DNA of 64,000 bases from Burkholderiales bacterium 67-32 (GCA_001898625.1 MKUP01000006.1:275958-339957); one strand, 5' to 3'. Shown: positions 44,852 to 55,021, counted from the stretch's first letter. Program-made: numbers and translations. The notes: generated from the sequence alone by a model not told the origin.

Positions 44852-46276
44852 CTACACATCCCGTGTTACCCGTACCACTTCTTCAGGCGAGGTCGTGCCC
44901 GAATCGATCCAGCGGTCGCCGTCCTGCCGCATGGTGCGCATGCCCGCCGCCTGCGCGGCATTGCGCAGTTCCTGCTCGCCCGCGCCTTCATGGATCAGTT
45001 GCCGTTGCGCGTCGTCCACGGTGTAAAGCTCGTGGATGCCGGTGCGGCCGACGTAGCCGGTATGGCTGCACGTGGCGCAGCCCACCGGCCGGTACACGGT
45101 GCGGCCGTCCGGCTCGGTGTGCGCTTCCTTGCAGTCGGGGCACAGGCGCCGGACCAGGCGCTGGGCCAGCACGCCCAGCAGCGAGGACGACAGCAGGAAG
45201 GGTTCCACGCCCATGTCGGTCAGGCGCGTCACCGCGGACACGGAATCGTTGGTGTGCAGCGTGGCCAGCACCAGGTGGCCGGTCAGCGAGGCCTGCACCG
45301 CGATCTGCGCGGTTTCCAGGTCGCGGATCTCGCCGATCATGATCACGTCCGGATCCTGGCGCAGGATGGCGCGCAGCGCGAGCGCGAAGCTCATGCTGAT
45401 CTTGGCGTTGACCTGGGTCTGGCTGATGCCGGGCAGGTCGTATTCGATCGGGTCTTCCACCGTGAGGATATTGGTGGTGGAGGCATCGAGCCGGCCCAGC
45501 GCGGCGTACAGCGTGGTGGTCTTGCCGCTGCCGGTGGGGCCCGTGACCAGGACGATGCCGTGGGGCTGGTGGACAAGCCGGTCCAATTGCTTCAGCAGCC
45601 CGGCGTCCATGCCCAGGCGCGACAGTTCGAGCCGGCCCGCCTCTTTGTCCAGCAGGCGCAGCACCGCGCGTTCACCGTGGCCGGTGGGCAGCGTGGACAC
45701 CCGCACGTCGATGGGGCGACCCCCCACGCGCAGCGCGATGCGGCCGTCCTGCGGCAGGCGCTTTTCCGAGATGTCGAGGTTGGCCATGATCTTGATGCGC
45801 GAGATCAGCGCCGCGTGCAGCGCCTTGCGCGGGCTGACCACGTCGCGCAGCGTTCCGTCCACGCGGTAGCGCACCACGGAATGGGTCTCGAAGGGCTCGA
45901 TGTGGATGTCGCTCGCCCCGTCGCGCGCGGCCTGGGTGAACAGCGCGTTGATCATCCGGATGACGGGTGCGTCGTCCTGCGTCTCGAGCAGGTCTTCCAC
46001 TTCGGGAATGTCCTGCATCAGGCGCGCCAGGTCGATCTCGTTCTCGGCCGCGCCCACCACGGCGGCGGCATCGCCGGTGTCGGCGTAGGCCGCGGTCAGG
46101 CGGGTCTCGAGTTCGGCGTCGGAGATCCGCGTGATGCGCACCGTGCCATGGCGGCGCTGGACCTCGGCGATGGCCCAGGCCGGCGTGCGCGGGCTGACCG
46201 TCAGCAGGTTGCCGTCGGGCCGCATGCTGAGCAGCGCCCGCTGGGCGCGGGCCCACGAATAAGGCAGCGGATTCAT
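44852..46276 (-). CDS. gspE: Type II secretion ATPase GspE
   Basis: Hexameric cytoplasmic ATPase of 474 aa driving pseudopilus assembly. Walker A is GPTGSGKT at residues 246-253, followed by TTLYAAL; Asp/His boxes, Walker B ([14 protein letters not shown]) and the four-cysteine zinc motif (CPDC ... CATC, about 384-409) are all present. It overlaps the gspD stop by 4 bp. The N-terminal domain contacting GspL is normal length for betaproteobacteria. Confidence 0.97.
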   Translation of the reverse strand: MNPLPYSWARAQRALLSMRPDGNLLTVSPRTPAWAIAEVQRRHGTVRITRISDAELETRLTAAYADTGDAAAVVGAAENEIDLARLMQDIPEVEDLLETQDDAPVIRMINALFTQAARDGASDIHIEPFETHSVVRYRVDGTLRDVVSPRKALHAALISRIKIMANLDISEKRLPQDGRIALRVGGRPIDVRVSTLPTGHGERAVLRLLDKEAGRLELSRLGMDAGLLKQLDRLVHQPHGIVLVTGPTGSGKTTTLYAALGRLDASTTNILTVEDPIEYDLPGISQTQVNAKISMSFALALRAILRQDPDVIMIGEIRDLETAQIAVQASLTGHLVLATLHTNDSVSAVTRLTDMGVEPFLLSSSLLGVLAQRLVRRLCPDCKEAHTEPDGRTVYRPVGCATCSHTGYVGRTGIHELYTVDDAQRQLIHEGAGEQELRNAAQAAGMRTMRQDGDRWIDSGTTSPEEVVRVTRDV

Positions 46277-48777
46277 GGCCGCGTCACGATCTCGGCGGCG
46301 TAGCCCAGGTCACGCAGGGCCGCCAGGGTGGTATCCACCGTGACGCGGTCGCGCGCCACGCGCATGCGCACGTCCCAGCGCTGCGCATCGTCGTGGACCA
46401 CGTAGGCGCTCATGCCGGAGTCCGCGATCCGGCGTGCCGCGAGCTGGGCTTCGCTTTCGGACGGCGCGCCGAACACCTGGAGAACGATGATCGGGTCGGT
46501 CGATTGCAGCGCGGAGACGTCGCGCGGGATGGTCGTGGGCGGTACGTTGCCGGCGCCGGCGCGTCCGCTCTGCACGGGGTCGCCCACGCCGGGCACGCGC
46601 GGCGGCAGCTGCGGTCCCTGCATGTCGGGCAGCAGCCAGTGCGAACCGGGCTGCGCCTGGGCCTGCTGTGCGCGCATGTATTCGTAGCGGTCGATCATCA
46701 GGCTGCTTTGCGAGCCGCCCTCGCGCACCACGTAGGGACGCAGGAACACCATGAGATTGGTCTTGGTGCGCTTGCGGTTGTCGTAGCGGAAGAGGTTGCC
46801 CAGCACGGGAATGTCGCCCAGTCCCGGCACTTTCTCGACGCTGCCGGTGGTCTGGTCCTGGATCAGGCCGCCGATGACGATGATCTGGCCGTCGTCCACC
46901 AGCACGTTGGATTCGATGGCGCGCTTGTTGGTGATGATGCCCGCGCTGTTGGACTTGCTTTCGTCGACGCTGCTGACTTCCTGGTAGATGGTCATCTTGA
47001 CCGTGCCGCCCTCGGACACCTGGGGCTTGACCTTGAGCGTCAGGCCCACGTCCTTGCGCTCGATGGTCTGGAACGGGCTGACGGTGGACGTGCTGCCGGT
47101 CTGCGCGTACTGGCCGGTGATGAAGGGCACGTTCTGGCCGATGATGATGCTGGCCTGTTCGTTGTCCAGCGTCAGCAGGTTGGGCGTGGAGAGGATGTTG
47201 CCGCCGGCCTGGGTTTCCAGGGCGCGGGCCAGGAAGCCCAGGTTGGTGACCTGGCCGATGCCCGGGATGTTGACCGAGCCCTTGGCGATGCCGATGCTCA
47301 GGCCCTTGCCGATGGAGCCGATGTTCTGCGCCGCGCCGATGATGTTCGAGCCCGTGCCGCCAAAGCTGGTGCCGCCGACCACGGCGGTGCCGTTGCCCGC
47401 GTTCAGGTTGCCCAGCCCGGTCAGCCACTGGATGCCGAACTCGGCGGCGGTCTCGGCCGAGACTTCGACGATCAGGCTTTCGACGAAGATCTGCGCGCGG
47501 CGCACGTCGAGCTGGTCGATGATCTCGCGCAGGCTGCGGTAGAGCGGCTCGGGCGCGGTGATGATCAGCGTGTTGGTGGTGGCATCGGCCTGCACCGTCG
47601 CGCCGCCGCCGGTGAACACGGTCGAGCCGGCCTGGGTCGTACCGCCGCCCAGCCCGCCGGAACCGCCCAGCCCTGTCGCGCCGCCCAGGGCGCCGGAGGT
47701 GCTGGACGTGTTGGAGTTGTTGCCGAGGGACGAGGTATTGTTGCCGGACAGGCCGGTCGAGCCGCCCATCCCGGTGCCGAGTCCGCCACCCATCCCGCCG
47801 CCAAGGCTGCCGGTGCCGCCCATCGTGCCGGTGCCCGATTGCCCGGTCAGCACGCCACGCAGCACTTCGGCCAGCTTGACCGCCTCGGCGTTGCGCAGGT
47901 AGACCACGTGCATGTTCGTGGCGCGGGCCGCGGGGTTGTCGAGCTTGGCGATCAGGTCGCGCGCGAGCTTGTTGCGCGCCGGGCTGCTGGCGCGCAACAG
48001 GACGCTGTTGGTGCGGGGGTCGGCCACCGCGGTGATCCGCTGGGTGGCGTCGCCGCCGGTACCCGGGTCGAGCAGCTTGGTGACCAGCATCGCCACGTCG
48101 GTGGCGATGCCGTACTTGATCTCGATCAGGTCGGTGGCGATGGCCGAGGGTGTGTCGACGCTGGCGATGACGTTGGCGATGCGCTTGAGGTTGTCGGCGT
48201 AGTCGGTGATGACCAGCGTGTTGTTGCCCGGGTAGGCGTTGATCGGGTTGTTCGGCGCGATCATGGGCCGCAGCACGGGCACCAGGTTGGTTGCGCTCTC
48301 GTAGTTGAGCTTGAACACCTGGGTGACGAGCTGGCCGCTGTTGGCGCCGGCGCCGCTGGTGACCGGGCTGCCCTGCAGCTTGGCGTCGGCCTCGGGGACC
48401 ACCTTGCTGACGCCGTCCACTTCCACCACCGCGAAGCCCTGCATGCGCAGCGCGCCCAGCAGCATGCGATAGGCCGTGTCGCGGTTGACGGGGTTCTCGG
48501 AAACCAGCGTCAGTTGGCCCTTCACGCGGGGATCGACCAGGAAGGTCTTGCCGGTGAACTGCCCCAGCGCGCGCACCACCGCTTCGAGTTCGGTGTTGAC
48601 GAAGTTGAGCACCACGCCGTCGGCCGCCGAGGCATTGGCGGGGCCTGCGGCGGCGGCCGCTCCGGCCGGCGGTACGGCCAGTGCCAGCAGGGCCGAGGAG
48701 ACCGCCACGGCCAGCGTCCGGGCGAAGGGCGCCGGGGCCGGTCGGTTGCGGAAAGGGGCTTGGTTGAGCATGGGCAT
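46273..48777 (-). CDS. gspD: Type II secretion secretin GspD
   Basis: Outer-membrane secretin of about 834 aa forming the exit channel. After a Sec signal peptide ending around [11 protein letters not shown]0-N3 domains are followed by the secretin core ([20 protein letters not shown] region, then [11 protein letters not shown]). A long Gly/Ser/Thr-rich insertion interrupts the N3 region near residues 325-395. The ATG 5 bp after gspN stop is used; one two codons later is also possible. No pilotin (gspS) is visible. Confidence 0.95.
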   Translation of the reverse strand: MPMLNQAPFRNRPAPAPFARTLAVAVSSALLALAVPPAGAAAAAGPANASAADGVVLNFVNTELEAVVRALGQFTGKTFLVDPRVKGQLTLVSENPVNRDTAYRMLLGALRMQGFAVVEVDGVSKVVPEADAKLQGSPVTSGAGANSGQLVTQVFKLNYESATNLVPVLRPMIAPNNPINAYPGNNTLVITDYADNLKRIANVIASVDTPSAIATDLIEIKYGIATDVAMLVTKLLDPGTGGDATQRITAVADPRTNSVLLRASSPARNKLARDLIAKLDNPAARATNMHVVYLRNAEAVKLAEVLRGVLTGQSGTGTMGGTGSLGGGMGGGLGTGMGGSTGLSGNNTSSLGNNSNTSSTSGALGGATGLGGSGGLGGGTTQAGSTVFTGGGATVQADATTNTLIITAPEPLYRSLREIIDQLDVRRAQIFVESLIVEVSAETAAEFGIQWLTGLGNLNAGNGTAVVGGTSFGGTGSNIIGAAQNIGSIGKGLSIGIAKGSVNIPGIGQVTNLGFLARALETQAGGNILSTPNLLTLDNEQASIIIGQNVPFITGQYAQTGSTSTVSPFQTIERKDVGLTLKVKPQVSEGGTVKMTIYQEVSSVDESKSNSAGIITNKRAIESNVLVDDGQIIVIGGLIQDQTTGSVEKVPGLGDIPVLGNLFRYDNRKRTKTNLMVFLRPYVVREGGSQSSLMIDRYEYMRAQQAQAQPGSHWLLPDMQGPQLPPRVPGVGDPVQSGRAGAGNVPPTTIPRDVSALQSTDPIIVLQVFGAPSESEAQLAARRIADSGMSAYVVHDDAQRWDVRMRVARDRVTVDTTLAALRDLGYAAEIVTRP

Positions 48778-48781
48778 GATG

Positions 48782-49525
48782 TTAGCGGCCGATTTGCAGG
48801 ATGGAATCGTCGCCCGAGCGGCGACCCAGCGCCGATAGCGTGCTTTGCAGCGCGGCGCGGGCCTCGGGCGAGGCATTGGGGGCGGGGCGGGCGACCCCTT
48901 TGAAACTGAAGCCGGTGCGTGCGGTCCAGCGTCCCGTCCCCTCCATGGTCAGGGGGCCGGACAGCGTGGACAGCGCGAGCGCGACGGCGCCGCCGGCTTC
49001 GCCGGTCAGGCGCGCGCGGTAGTGGCCGATGGGCCGCAGCAGCGACAGCGCGGTGCCGGCGTTGCTCCATTCGGCGTCCAGGAGCTCGCCGGGCGGGATG
49101 CCGCCGTTGAGCCGCAGGGACGGCCACTTGAGCCGTAGGTCGCCGGCGGGGCGCAGGGTGTTGAAGGGCGCGCCCAGTTGCTCCAGCGTCGAGGCGGGCA
49201 GCTTCAGGGTGCGGCCCGACAACAGGAAGCCGGTGGTTTGCAGGCGCAGTCCCAGCGGGCCGTCCAGCCAGGGGTGGCGGATCTCGACCAGCGGGCCGCC
49301 GTCCCATTTCGTCTGCCATTCGATGGGCGTGGGCAGAGTGCTGCGCGCCTCGGGGAAGCCGAGGGCGAGCAGCGCGTTGCCGCGCCAGAGGGTGCCGGAG
49401 GCGTCGACCACGGCCACCGGCCACTGGGCCGGCAGGATCGCGATCAGCCAGCGGGCCGGCAGTACCGCCAGGGCGGCGGCCAGGGCCACCAGGGCGCACA
49501 GGAGGATCTTGGGCCAGGTACGCAT
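48782..49525 (-). CDS. gspN: Type II secretion protein GspN
   Basis: Inner-membrane-anchored periplasmic protein of 247 aa, present only in some T2SS. One membrane helix is near residues 7-30, then a beta-rich domain. DASGTLWRGNALLALGFPEA is typical of GspN. It overlaps gspM (ATGA) and its stop is 4 bp before the gspD start. The precise role is unclear in the family. Confidence 0.9.
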   Translation of the reverse strand: MRTWPKILLCALVALAAALAVLPARWLIAILPAQWPVAVVDASGTLWRGNALLALGFPEARSTLPTPIEWQTKWDGGPLVEIRHPWLDGPLGLRLQTTGFLLSGRTLKLPASTLEQLGAPFNTLRPAGDLRLKWPSLRLNGGIPPGELLDAEWSNAGTALSLLRPIGHYRARLTGEAGGAVALALSTLSGPLTMEGTGRWTARTGFSFKGVARPAPNASPEARAALQSTLSALGRRSGDDSILQIGR

Positions 49526-50106
49526 CAGCGGCCCTGTCCGGTCGTGGCCGGCGTGAAGAGCAGGACGCCCGAGGCCTTGCCCGTCAGCAGGCGGCCGTTG
49601 TCGTCCGTGGGACGTTCGAGATCGGCTTGCGCCAGTTGCAGGCGGGTGCGGCCGGGCACCGAGGCCAGCCACTGCATCAGGCCGGCGGCCTGCACCTGGT
49701 CGACGGTGACCTGCCAGGCTTCGCCGGCGGTGCCCGCCGGAGCGTCGGCGGGGGCGACCTCGGCGGCGAGTCCAGCGCGCTCCAGGCTTTGCGCCAGGGC
49801 CTGGCGGGTTTCGTCCGCCGTCATCCGGCCGCTGGTCACGCGCTGCAGGCTGCGCGCCTCGGCCGTCAGCGCGTCGACGCGGGCCGCCTGCGTGCGCAGC
49901 AGCGGCAATTGCGTTTCCAGGCGGCTGGCGCGGGTCCAGGCGGGTTCGACGAACAGCAGGAATACCAGGGCTACGCCGGCCACCGCGCCAGCGATGCCCA
50001 GCAGGCGGCGTTCGCGCGGCGCGAGCCGGGCCCAGCGCCGCCCGGCGTCTTCGCCGAGCCGGGTGAACGCCGGCGGCATGGAAAGCTTGAAAGCGGGGAG
50101 ATTCAT
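49525..50106 (-). CDS. gspM: Type II secretion protein GspM
   Basis: Bitopic inner-membrane protein of 193 aa. A single helix near residues 34-54 (LLGIAGAVAGVALVFLLF) is followed by a periplasmic ferredoxin-like domain. WARLAPRERRLLG is the typical cytoplasmic start. Coupled by 4-bp overlaps with gspL and gspN. It stabilises GspL in the platform. Confidence 0.93.
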   Translation of the reverse strand: MNLPAFKLSMPPAFTRLGEDAGRRWARLAPRERRLLGIAGAVAGVALVFLLFVEPAWTRASRLETQLPLLRTQAARVDALTAEARSLQRVTSGRMTADETRQALAQSLERAGLAAEVAPADAPAGTAGEAWQVTVDQVQAAGLMQWLASVPGRTRLQLAQADLERPTDDNGRLLTGKASGVLLFTPATTGQGR

Positions 50107-51494
50107 CGTCGCGGGTTGTCCTGTTGAATGCGCACGCCGCCGCCTTGGGATGCGGGGCGCGTACCCCCACCCTGGCCCGCGCTGGCGGCGGAGCGGATGG
50201 TCCAGACCCCGTCGTCGTGCGCGACCTGCAGGCCCAGGCCCTCGGCGCGCTGCATGATGGCCGGATCGATCTCCATCCGGCTGGCCGCCGGCGCGGGGGT
50301 GGGCGCGGGGGCCTGTTCCCGGCGCGAAGCGAAGCGCCGCAGCCCGTGCGTGGCCTGTTGCTGCGGCGCCGGTGCCGGCGCGGCGCCGGCCTTGGCGATC
50401 ATGCCTATGCCGTCGTCCACCAGCTCCAGCTTCAGTTCGCCCTGGGTGTAGCGCAGTGCGACGACGTTGTTCGTGGCGGCCGGCAGCAATTGCGTGGTCG
50501 CCAGCGCCAGCGGCAGGAAGTCGGACGAACCGAATTCGCCGCCCGCGGCCCGCAGCGCGTCGCGCCGCTGTTCGGCCTGGCGCAGTGGGTCCAGCACGAC
50601 GGGAATGTCTGGGAACGCCGTCTTGACCTGGGTGGCCATGCGTTGGCGCAGCGCGACTTCCTCGCGGCCCAGTTGCCAGGCGTGGACGTTCAGGCCCAGC
50701 AGCCAGACGGCGGCCGCGCCCGCCGCCCAGGCGGCCGGCTGGCGCCACGGCGAACGGCCGGAGCGATGGGGTTGCAGGTCGCCCAGGGCCAGCGACCAGC
50801 CCGCAAGCACGCCTTGCCAGCGCGTCGCGACGGGCAGTACGCGCCGCTCGGTACCCGATAGCTCGGGCCAGCCCGCCGGCTGCGGATCGATCCAGCCGAC
50901 GGCGCCGGGCGCGTCCTGCTCGAGCGCGGGTAGCAGCGCCGCCACCGCCGGATCGGCATCGGTCGTGGCGAAGGGGTCGATGGCCCAGACCTGGCCGGTC
51001 TGGGGACCGGTGCGCACCACCACGTGGTCGTCGCGCACCAGCACGGTCCATCCCGTGTCGGTCAGCGGCAGCGCCAGCGGGGCCGGCACCAGGGCATCGG
51101 CGGGCAGGCCGCTGTCGGCCAGCAGCCGCAGGGCGCGCGCCAGCGGTTCGCGGGCCGCCCACGCCACGGAGACGGAACCGTCGCCGGCGCGGGCGCCGTG
51201 GGCGACGGCCAGGTTTTCGATGTCGCCCAGCAGCATGGGTTCGACCGCCCCCGCGACGGCCGCCTGCAGCCGGTGCGTGGGCAGCGGCGGCACGGTGACG
51301 GTGGTCAGCACGCTGTCGGACGGGTGCAGGATGCCCTCGACGCGGCTGGGCGGCACGGCCGCGGCCAGTTCGGCCAACGGCAGTTCGCCCGTCCGCTGGA
51401 CGGCATGCTGCCGGTCAAGCAGCGCGAACGCCACCCGCGAGTCGGCATGCAGCATGGATAGGGCGGGCAGCTCTAGCCGCAACGTTGTCTTCAA
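50103..51494 (-). CDS. gspL: Type II secretion protein GspL (TTG start)
   Basis: Platform protein of 463 aa linking GspE to the periplasm. The cytoplasmic actin-like domain (about 1-235) precedes one helix (AAWAAGAAAVWLLGLN, about 240-262) and a periplasmic domain with a proline/alanine-rich segment near 390. There is no ATG at the right place: the TTG overlaps the gspK stop (TTGA) and has GAGGGA upstream, giving LKTTLRLELPALS, so it is preferred over an ATG 38 codons upstream inside gspK. Confidence 0.9.
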   Translation of the reverse strand: MKTTLRLELPALSMLHADSRVAFALLDRQHAVQRTGELPLAELAAAVPPSRVEGILHPSDSVLTTVTVPPLPTHRLQAAVAGAVEPMLLGDIENLAVAHGARAGDGSVSVAWAAREPLARALRLLADSGLPADALVPAPLALPLTDTGWTVLVRDDHVVVRTGPQTGQVWAIDPFATTDADPAVAALLPALEQDAPGAVGWIDPQPAGWPELSGTERRVLPVATRWQGVLAGWSLALGDLQPHRSGRSPWRQPAAWAAGAAAVWLLGLNVHAWQLGREEVALRQRMATQVKTAFPDIPVVLDPLRQAEQRRDALRAAGGEFGSSDFLPLALATTQLLPAATNNVVALRYTQGELKLELVDDGIGMIAKAGAAPAPAPQQQATHGLRRFASRREQAPAPTPAPAASRMEIDPAIMQRAEGLGLQVAHDDGVWTIRSAASAGQGGGTRPASQGGGVRIQQDNPRR

Positions 51495-52507
51495 TTGGTC
51501 TCCCTCTTCCAGACCACGGTGGGTGAATTGGCATTGGCCCGCGAGACGAGCGCCTGCATTGTGACGGCAGCGCGCTCCAGCGTCACGGTACCGGAAACCA
51601 TGAACCACTTGCTGGCGGTGACGATCTGCGAGTCGCTGATAGTAATGTCAGGATTGGCCAGGCGGTTGCCGAAATCGGCGCGGTCGTTGAACCAGGTGCC
51701 GGCGTTGCGCTGTTCGGTCAGCGCGCGGGCCTGCGCCAGCGACAGTCCCGGCACCACCGCCGACAGCACCTCGGCGGGCGCCGTGTTGGCGTTGACCGCG
51801 GTGGTTTCGGGCAGCACCGTGACGTAGGGGCGCAGGGCCTCGATCGTCTTCTCGTCCACGTCGGTGATGCCTTCCAGGTCGTCCACCGTCCGTATCATCG
51901 GGGCCGAGGGGCCGCGGCTTTGCGTGGCCTCGCCGTTCTGGCCGGTGCCGGTGCCAGTCCCGGTTCCTGTCCCCGTCCCCGTCCCCGTTCCTGTGCCGTT
52001 TTCCCCGGAACTGCCGGGGACGGCCTGGGCGCTGGCGATCCGCACGGCGATCCGCGGCGCCAGGCTGCCGGGCAGGCCCAGCATCGCGCACAACCGGTCC
52101 AGCGCCGCGATCTCCAGGGGCTGCGGCACGCCGGCCTTGGCCAGGTTGCGCAGGTTGTACTTGCCCTGTTCGTCCTCGATGCGGCCGGAGAACAGGGCGA
52201 CCCTGTCGTCGCCGGGCCGGGTGATGCGGGTATCGGCCACGGGCGTGGCCCATAGTTCGCCCAGGCGCGTCGTGTTGTTGCGGCGGGCGTCCTCGCGCAG
52301 GACCAGCCGCGCCCAGTCCAGGCCGCCCAGCAGCAGCCAGCGGGCCTGGATGCGGGCCTGTTCGTTCTCGACGGCCCGCACCGACGCCGCCTGGCGCTGG
52401 AACAGGCCGGTCACGAGCACGGCCACGGCGGCCACGATCAGCAGGGCGCTGATCACCGCCATGCCGCGCTGCCGGCGCGGGGCGCGAGGGTGCGGGCGCC
52501 GTGTCAT
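51491..52507 (-). CDS. gspK: Type II secretion minor pseudopilin GspK
   Basis: Tip pseudopilin of 338 aa. The prepilin cleavage site is RQRG|MAVISALL, with the conserved Glu+5 replaced by Ser, as is normal for GspK, followed by a hydrophobic helix. The large alpha-helical domain has the paired-helix core (NLRNLAKAG, NANTAPAEVL). It contains a run of nine Thr-Gly pairs encoded by a hexanucleotide repeat. The ATG overlaps the gspJ stop. Confidence 0.93.
   Translation of the reverse strand: MTRRPHPRAPRRQRGMAVISALLIVAAVAVLVTGLFQRQAASVRAVENEQARIQARWLLLGGLDWARLVLREDARRNNTTRLGELWATPVADTRITRPGDDRVALFSGRIEDEQGKYNLRNLAKAGVPQPLEIAALDRLCAMLGLPGSLAPRIAVRIASAQAVPGSSGENGTGTGTGTGTGTGTGTGTGQNGEATQSRGPSAPMIRTVDDLEGITDVDEKTIEALRPYVTVLPETTAVNANTAPAEVLSAVVPGLSLAQARALTEQRNAGTWFNDRADFGNRLANPDITISDSQIVTASKWFMVSGTVTLERAAVTMQALVSRANANSPTVVWKRETN
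51941..51994 (-). repeat. Nine 6-bp repeat units encoding (Thr-Gly)9 inside gspK
   Basis: 54 bp made of nine ACN-GGN codon pairs on the minus strand. The units are degenerate (ACA/ACG/ACC/ACT with GGA/GGG/GGC), with three identical consecutive units in the centre. The unit length is a multiple of three, so gain or loss of units stays in frame. It lies between the early domain and the PMIRTVDDLEGITD segment. Confidence 0.85.
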
Positions 52508-53118
52508 TCGAGCACCACTACGCGGCGATAGCGTTCCACGCGTTCGCCGGTCCGGCGTTCGGCCGACAGCTCCAGGCCGGTGAATGGGGTGCCGGTTGCG
52601 GGGAAAGGGGTGTTGATCCAGCCCTGGCCGGGTACCCAGGCGCGTATGGCGAAGCGCGTCACGCCGCCCAGGATCGCCGCACCGCCGCCCGCCGCGGGCA
52701 GGGGATAGAGGCGGGCCGAGGCGCCGGCCGCGCGGCGCAGCACCGTGCCGTCCAGGAACCAGACGACGCGTTGCCAGCCGGCCGGATCGGCGGCGTCGGC
52801 GCGGATGATCTCCAGCGTGGCGGAGGCGTCGGGCGTTTCCTTGATCGTGATGCGCAGGCTTTGCGGCAGGCGCGCGCCGGTGGCCGTGGCGGTGCCGGTG
52901 TCCAGCAGCGCATCCGGGGCGCGCATGGCCAGGTCGCGTTCCATCTGGCCCAGCATGCGCGTGACGTTCTCGACCTCGTCGGCGTCGCCGGCCAGCCGGC
53001 GCTGCAGGGCGCTGACGTTTTCCAGCCCGCGCCACGAGATGATGGCCACCACCGCCATCAGGGAAATGGCGACCAGCACCTCGATCAGGGTGAAGCCGGC
53101 CTGCGTGCGTCGGGTCAT
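52504..53118 (-). CDS. gspJ: Type II secretion minor pseudopilin GspJ
   Basis: Minor pseudopilin of 204 aa. Prepilin motif QAG|FTLIEVLVAISLMA starts at residue 8, with Glu+5 present, then the hydrophobic helix and a globular domain ending in RYRRVVVLE. The ATG overlaps the gspI stop (ATGA). An upstream ATG 41 codons earlier is inside gspI and was rejected. Confidence 0.93.
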   Translation of the reverse strand: MTRRTQAGFTLIEVLVAISLMAVVAIISWRGLENVSALQRRLAGDADEVENVTRMLGQMERDLAMRAPDALLDTGTATATGARLPQSLRITIKETPDASATLEIIRADAADPAGWQRVVWFLDGTVLRRAAGASARLYPLPAAGGGAAILGGVTRFAIRAWVPGQGWINTPFPATGTPFTGLELSAERRTGERVERYRRVVVLE

Positions 53119-53486
53119 GGCAGCGCGCTCAGGAAGCCGTTGACCTGCGCCAGCACCCGGTCGGGATCGCCGTCGGGATGGACGCGGATCATCACCTGGC
53201 GGATGTTGGTGTTGTCCGAATTGGTGAAGACCTGTTCGCACTGCATGGCCTGGCCGCCCTGCGGGCAGTTGACCAACTGGCGTCCGGGGCTCGGCATGAT
53301 GCGGGCCAGCCGCAGTTCGGCCATCTGGTTCTCGGCCTCGACCAGGGCCAGCGACTTGGCTCGCAGCGCGGCGTTGTTCTGCGCGATCAGGCCGACCGCC
53401 CGCACCGACGCGGCCAGCGCCACGCCCACGATGGCCAGGGCGACCAGCACTTCGACCAGGGTGAAGCCGGCGTCATTGGACCGCAT
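53115..53486 (-). CDS. gspI: Type II secretion minor pseudopilin GspI
   Basis: Minor pseudopilin of 123 aa. Prepilin motif NDAG|FTLVEVLVALAIVG begins at residue 7, with Glu+5. Two cysteines (NCPQGGQ and MQCEQVF) could form a disulfide in the periplasmic domain. Overlaps gspJ by 4 bp and the 3' end of gspH by 14 bp. Confidence 0.93.
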   Translation of the reverse strand: MRSNDAGFTLVEVLVALAIVGVALAASVRAVGLIAQNNAALRAKSLALVEAENQMAELRLARIMPSPGRQLVNCPQGGQAMQCEQVFTNSDNTNIRQVMIRVHPDGDPDRVLAQVNGFLSALP

Positions 53487-54021
53487 AGCGTCCCGCCTCG
53501 TCGCGCAGGATGGTCACGATCGCATCGGCATTGCGCAGCCGGACGATGAGCGGACCCGGAATCCATTCCGACGTGAACACGGGCGGGCCGGGCGGCTCCA
53601 CCTGTACGGTGACCGGGCCGTCGGCCCAGCGCCGCGGGCGCAGCAGTTCGTCGCGGCCGAAGGTGTCCAGCGTGGTGGATGAGGTGCCGGCGGCCATGAC
53701 CGCGCCTGGCGTCAGCGCGCGCGCGCGCCGGACGAAGCGATAGCCTTGTTCGTCCGCCTGCCAGGTGATGCGGCGGCCGTCGGCCCGGACCTCGCCCTGG
53801 GCCACCGAGAACAGCTGGGCCAGGCGCTCGGCGTCGTCCCGGAGCAGCTTGCGGCGGTCGGGGAAGGCCCGTATGGTCACGGCCGCGGCGGCGATGCCGA
53901 CGATCACGACCACGACCATCAGTTCGATCAGCGTGAACCCCCGGGCACGCCGGGGGCCCGCGCCGACGCTGCGGGCAGCGGGGCGCCGGGGATCAGAGGT
54001 CCCAGGAACCGACGTCGGCAT
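53473..54021 (-). CDS. gspH: Type II secretion minor pseudopilin GspH
   Basis: Minor pseudopilin of about 182 aa. Prepilin motif RARG|FTLIELMVVVVIVG is preceded by an unusually long leader of about 28 residues from the chosen ATG, which overlaps the end of gspG by 29 bp. A start further upstream (54054) is possible. The remaining domain is beta-rich. The start is the least certain in the cluster. Confidence 0.85.
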   Translation of the reverse strand: MPTSVPGTSDPRRPAARSVGAGPRRARGFTLIELMVVVVIVGIAAAAVTIRAFPDRRKLLRDDAERLAQLFSVAQGEVRADGRRITWQADEQGYRFVRRARALTPGAVMAAGTSSTTLDTFGRDELLRPRRWADGPVTVQVEPPGPPVFTSEWIPGPLIVRLRNADAIVTILRDEAGRYAVQ

Positions 54022-54436
54022 TGGCGTTTTCGCCGCCGGGCTGGCCGTCGGCACCCAGCGAAAACACGTCGACGTCGGCGCCGTGTACGCCCGGGTTCAG
54101 GTATTGGTACGGATTGCCCCAGGGATCGGCGGGGAGGCGGTCCAGGTACTGTTTCCAGTTGGGCGGCACCTGTCCGGTCGCGGGCCGTTCGACCAGGGCG
54201 CGCAGGCCTTGTTCGGTCGTGGGGTAGCGGCCATTGTCCAGGCGGTATAACTTCAGCGCCTGCATGATGCCGGAAACGTCCTGCCGGGCGGCAACGGCCC
54301 GGGCCTGGTCGGGTCGATCGAGCACCCGCGGCACGACCAGTGCCGCCAGGATGCCCAGGATGACCACGACGACCATGATCTCGATCAGGGTAAAGCCGGC
54401 CTGGCGCCGGGCGCGGATAGAGCGTGACCGTGTCAC
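53993..54436 (-). CDS. gspG: Type II secretion major pseudopilin GspG (GTG start)
   Basis: Major pseudopilin of 147 aa. Prepilin motif RQAG|FTLIEIMVVVVILG, then the GspG-specific KLYRLDNGRYPTTEQGL, DPWGNPYQYLNPG and GADGQPGGENANADVGSWDL-type calcium-binding end. The GTG at 54436 has GGAG nine bases upstream and gives the usual length; an ATG 11 codons earlier has no such site. First gene of the leftward operon, facing gspC across about 147 bp. Confidence 0.93.
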   Translation of the reverse strand: MTRSRSIRARRQAGFTLIEIMVVVVILGILAALVVPRVLDRPDQARAVAARQDVSGIMQALKLYRLDNGRYPTTEQGLRALVERPATGQVPPNWKQYLDRLPADPWGNPYQYLNPGVHGADVDVFSLGADGQPGGENANADVGSWDL

Positions 54437-54583
54437 AGCGTAAACTCCGTGTCGTAATTTTTGCGGCACCTATTATCGCTGCTTTAGATGACAATTCATG
54501 ATGCGGGTATCCCTGTCACATTCCTCCCGCAAAATGGACCGTTTTGACCGGCCGCGCCAAGGCGGCCCCTGCCGGAGTCAGTG

Positions 54584-55021
54584 ATGCGGGTAATCCCCAG
54601 CCTCCCCCGATTGAGCACCTTTGTCGCGCTGCTCGCGCTCGCGGCGGGCATAGGCGTGTGGGGAGCCATCCTGCTCGCGCCTTCCCCCCCGCCCGCCCCG
54701 CCCACCGCGGTGACCGACGGCGCCCTGCAGACCGATACCGGCCCGGTGGCCGGCTGGTTCGGCACAGGGGCCGGGGCGAAGATCCAGGTGGTGGTGGCGG
54801 GCCTCATCGCCGCCGGGCCCCGCGGCTCCGCGGTGCTGGCCATAGACGGCCGCCCCGCCCGCGCCTACGCGGTGGGCACCCAACTGGCCGAAGGCGTGAC
54901 CCTGGCCGAGGTCCTGGGCGGCGGCGTGGTGCTGGACCAGGGCGGCGAGCGCGTCGAAGTCCAGGCCACCAAGCTCCCCCCCGTGGACGGCATCCGGACG
55001 GTAGGCTCCGCCCGGCCTTGA
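54584..55021 (+). CDS. gspC: Type II secretion protein GspC (short form)
   Basis: Inner-membrane clamp protein of 145 aa linking platform and secretin. A membrane helix (about 10-32) is followed by a proline-rich linker and the HR (homology region) domain with SAVLAIDGRPARAYAVG. It ends soon after, so the C-terminal PDZ or coiled-coil domain of long GspC proteins is missing. GGAG lies six bases before the ATG; a GTG one codon upstream is possible. Transcribed away from gspGHIJKLMNDEF. Confidence 0.88.
   Translation: MRVIPSLPRLSTFVALLALAAGIGVWGAILLAPSPPPAPPTAVTDGALQTDTGPVAGWFGTGAGAKIQVVVAGLIAAGPRGSAVLAIDGRPARAYAVGTQLAEGVTLAEVLGGGVVLDQGGERVEVQATKLPPVDGIRTVGSARP

Noticed and set aside
46393..48903. 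An 836-codon rightward open frame opposite gspD
   Set aside because: It is the mirror of a confident secretin gene, rich in Gly, Ala, Val and His with no recognisable domain.
51941..51994. Repeat considered as CRISPR-like
   Set aside because: Six-bp units inside a coding frame, with no spacers and no cas genes.
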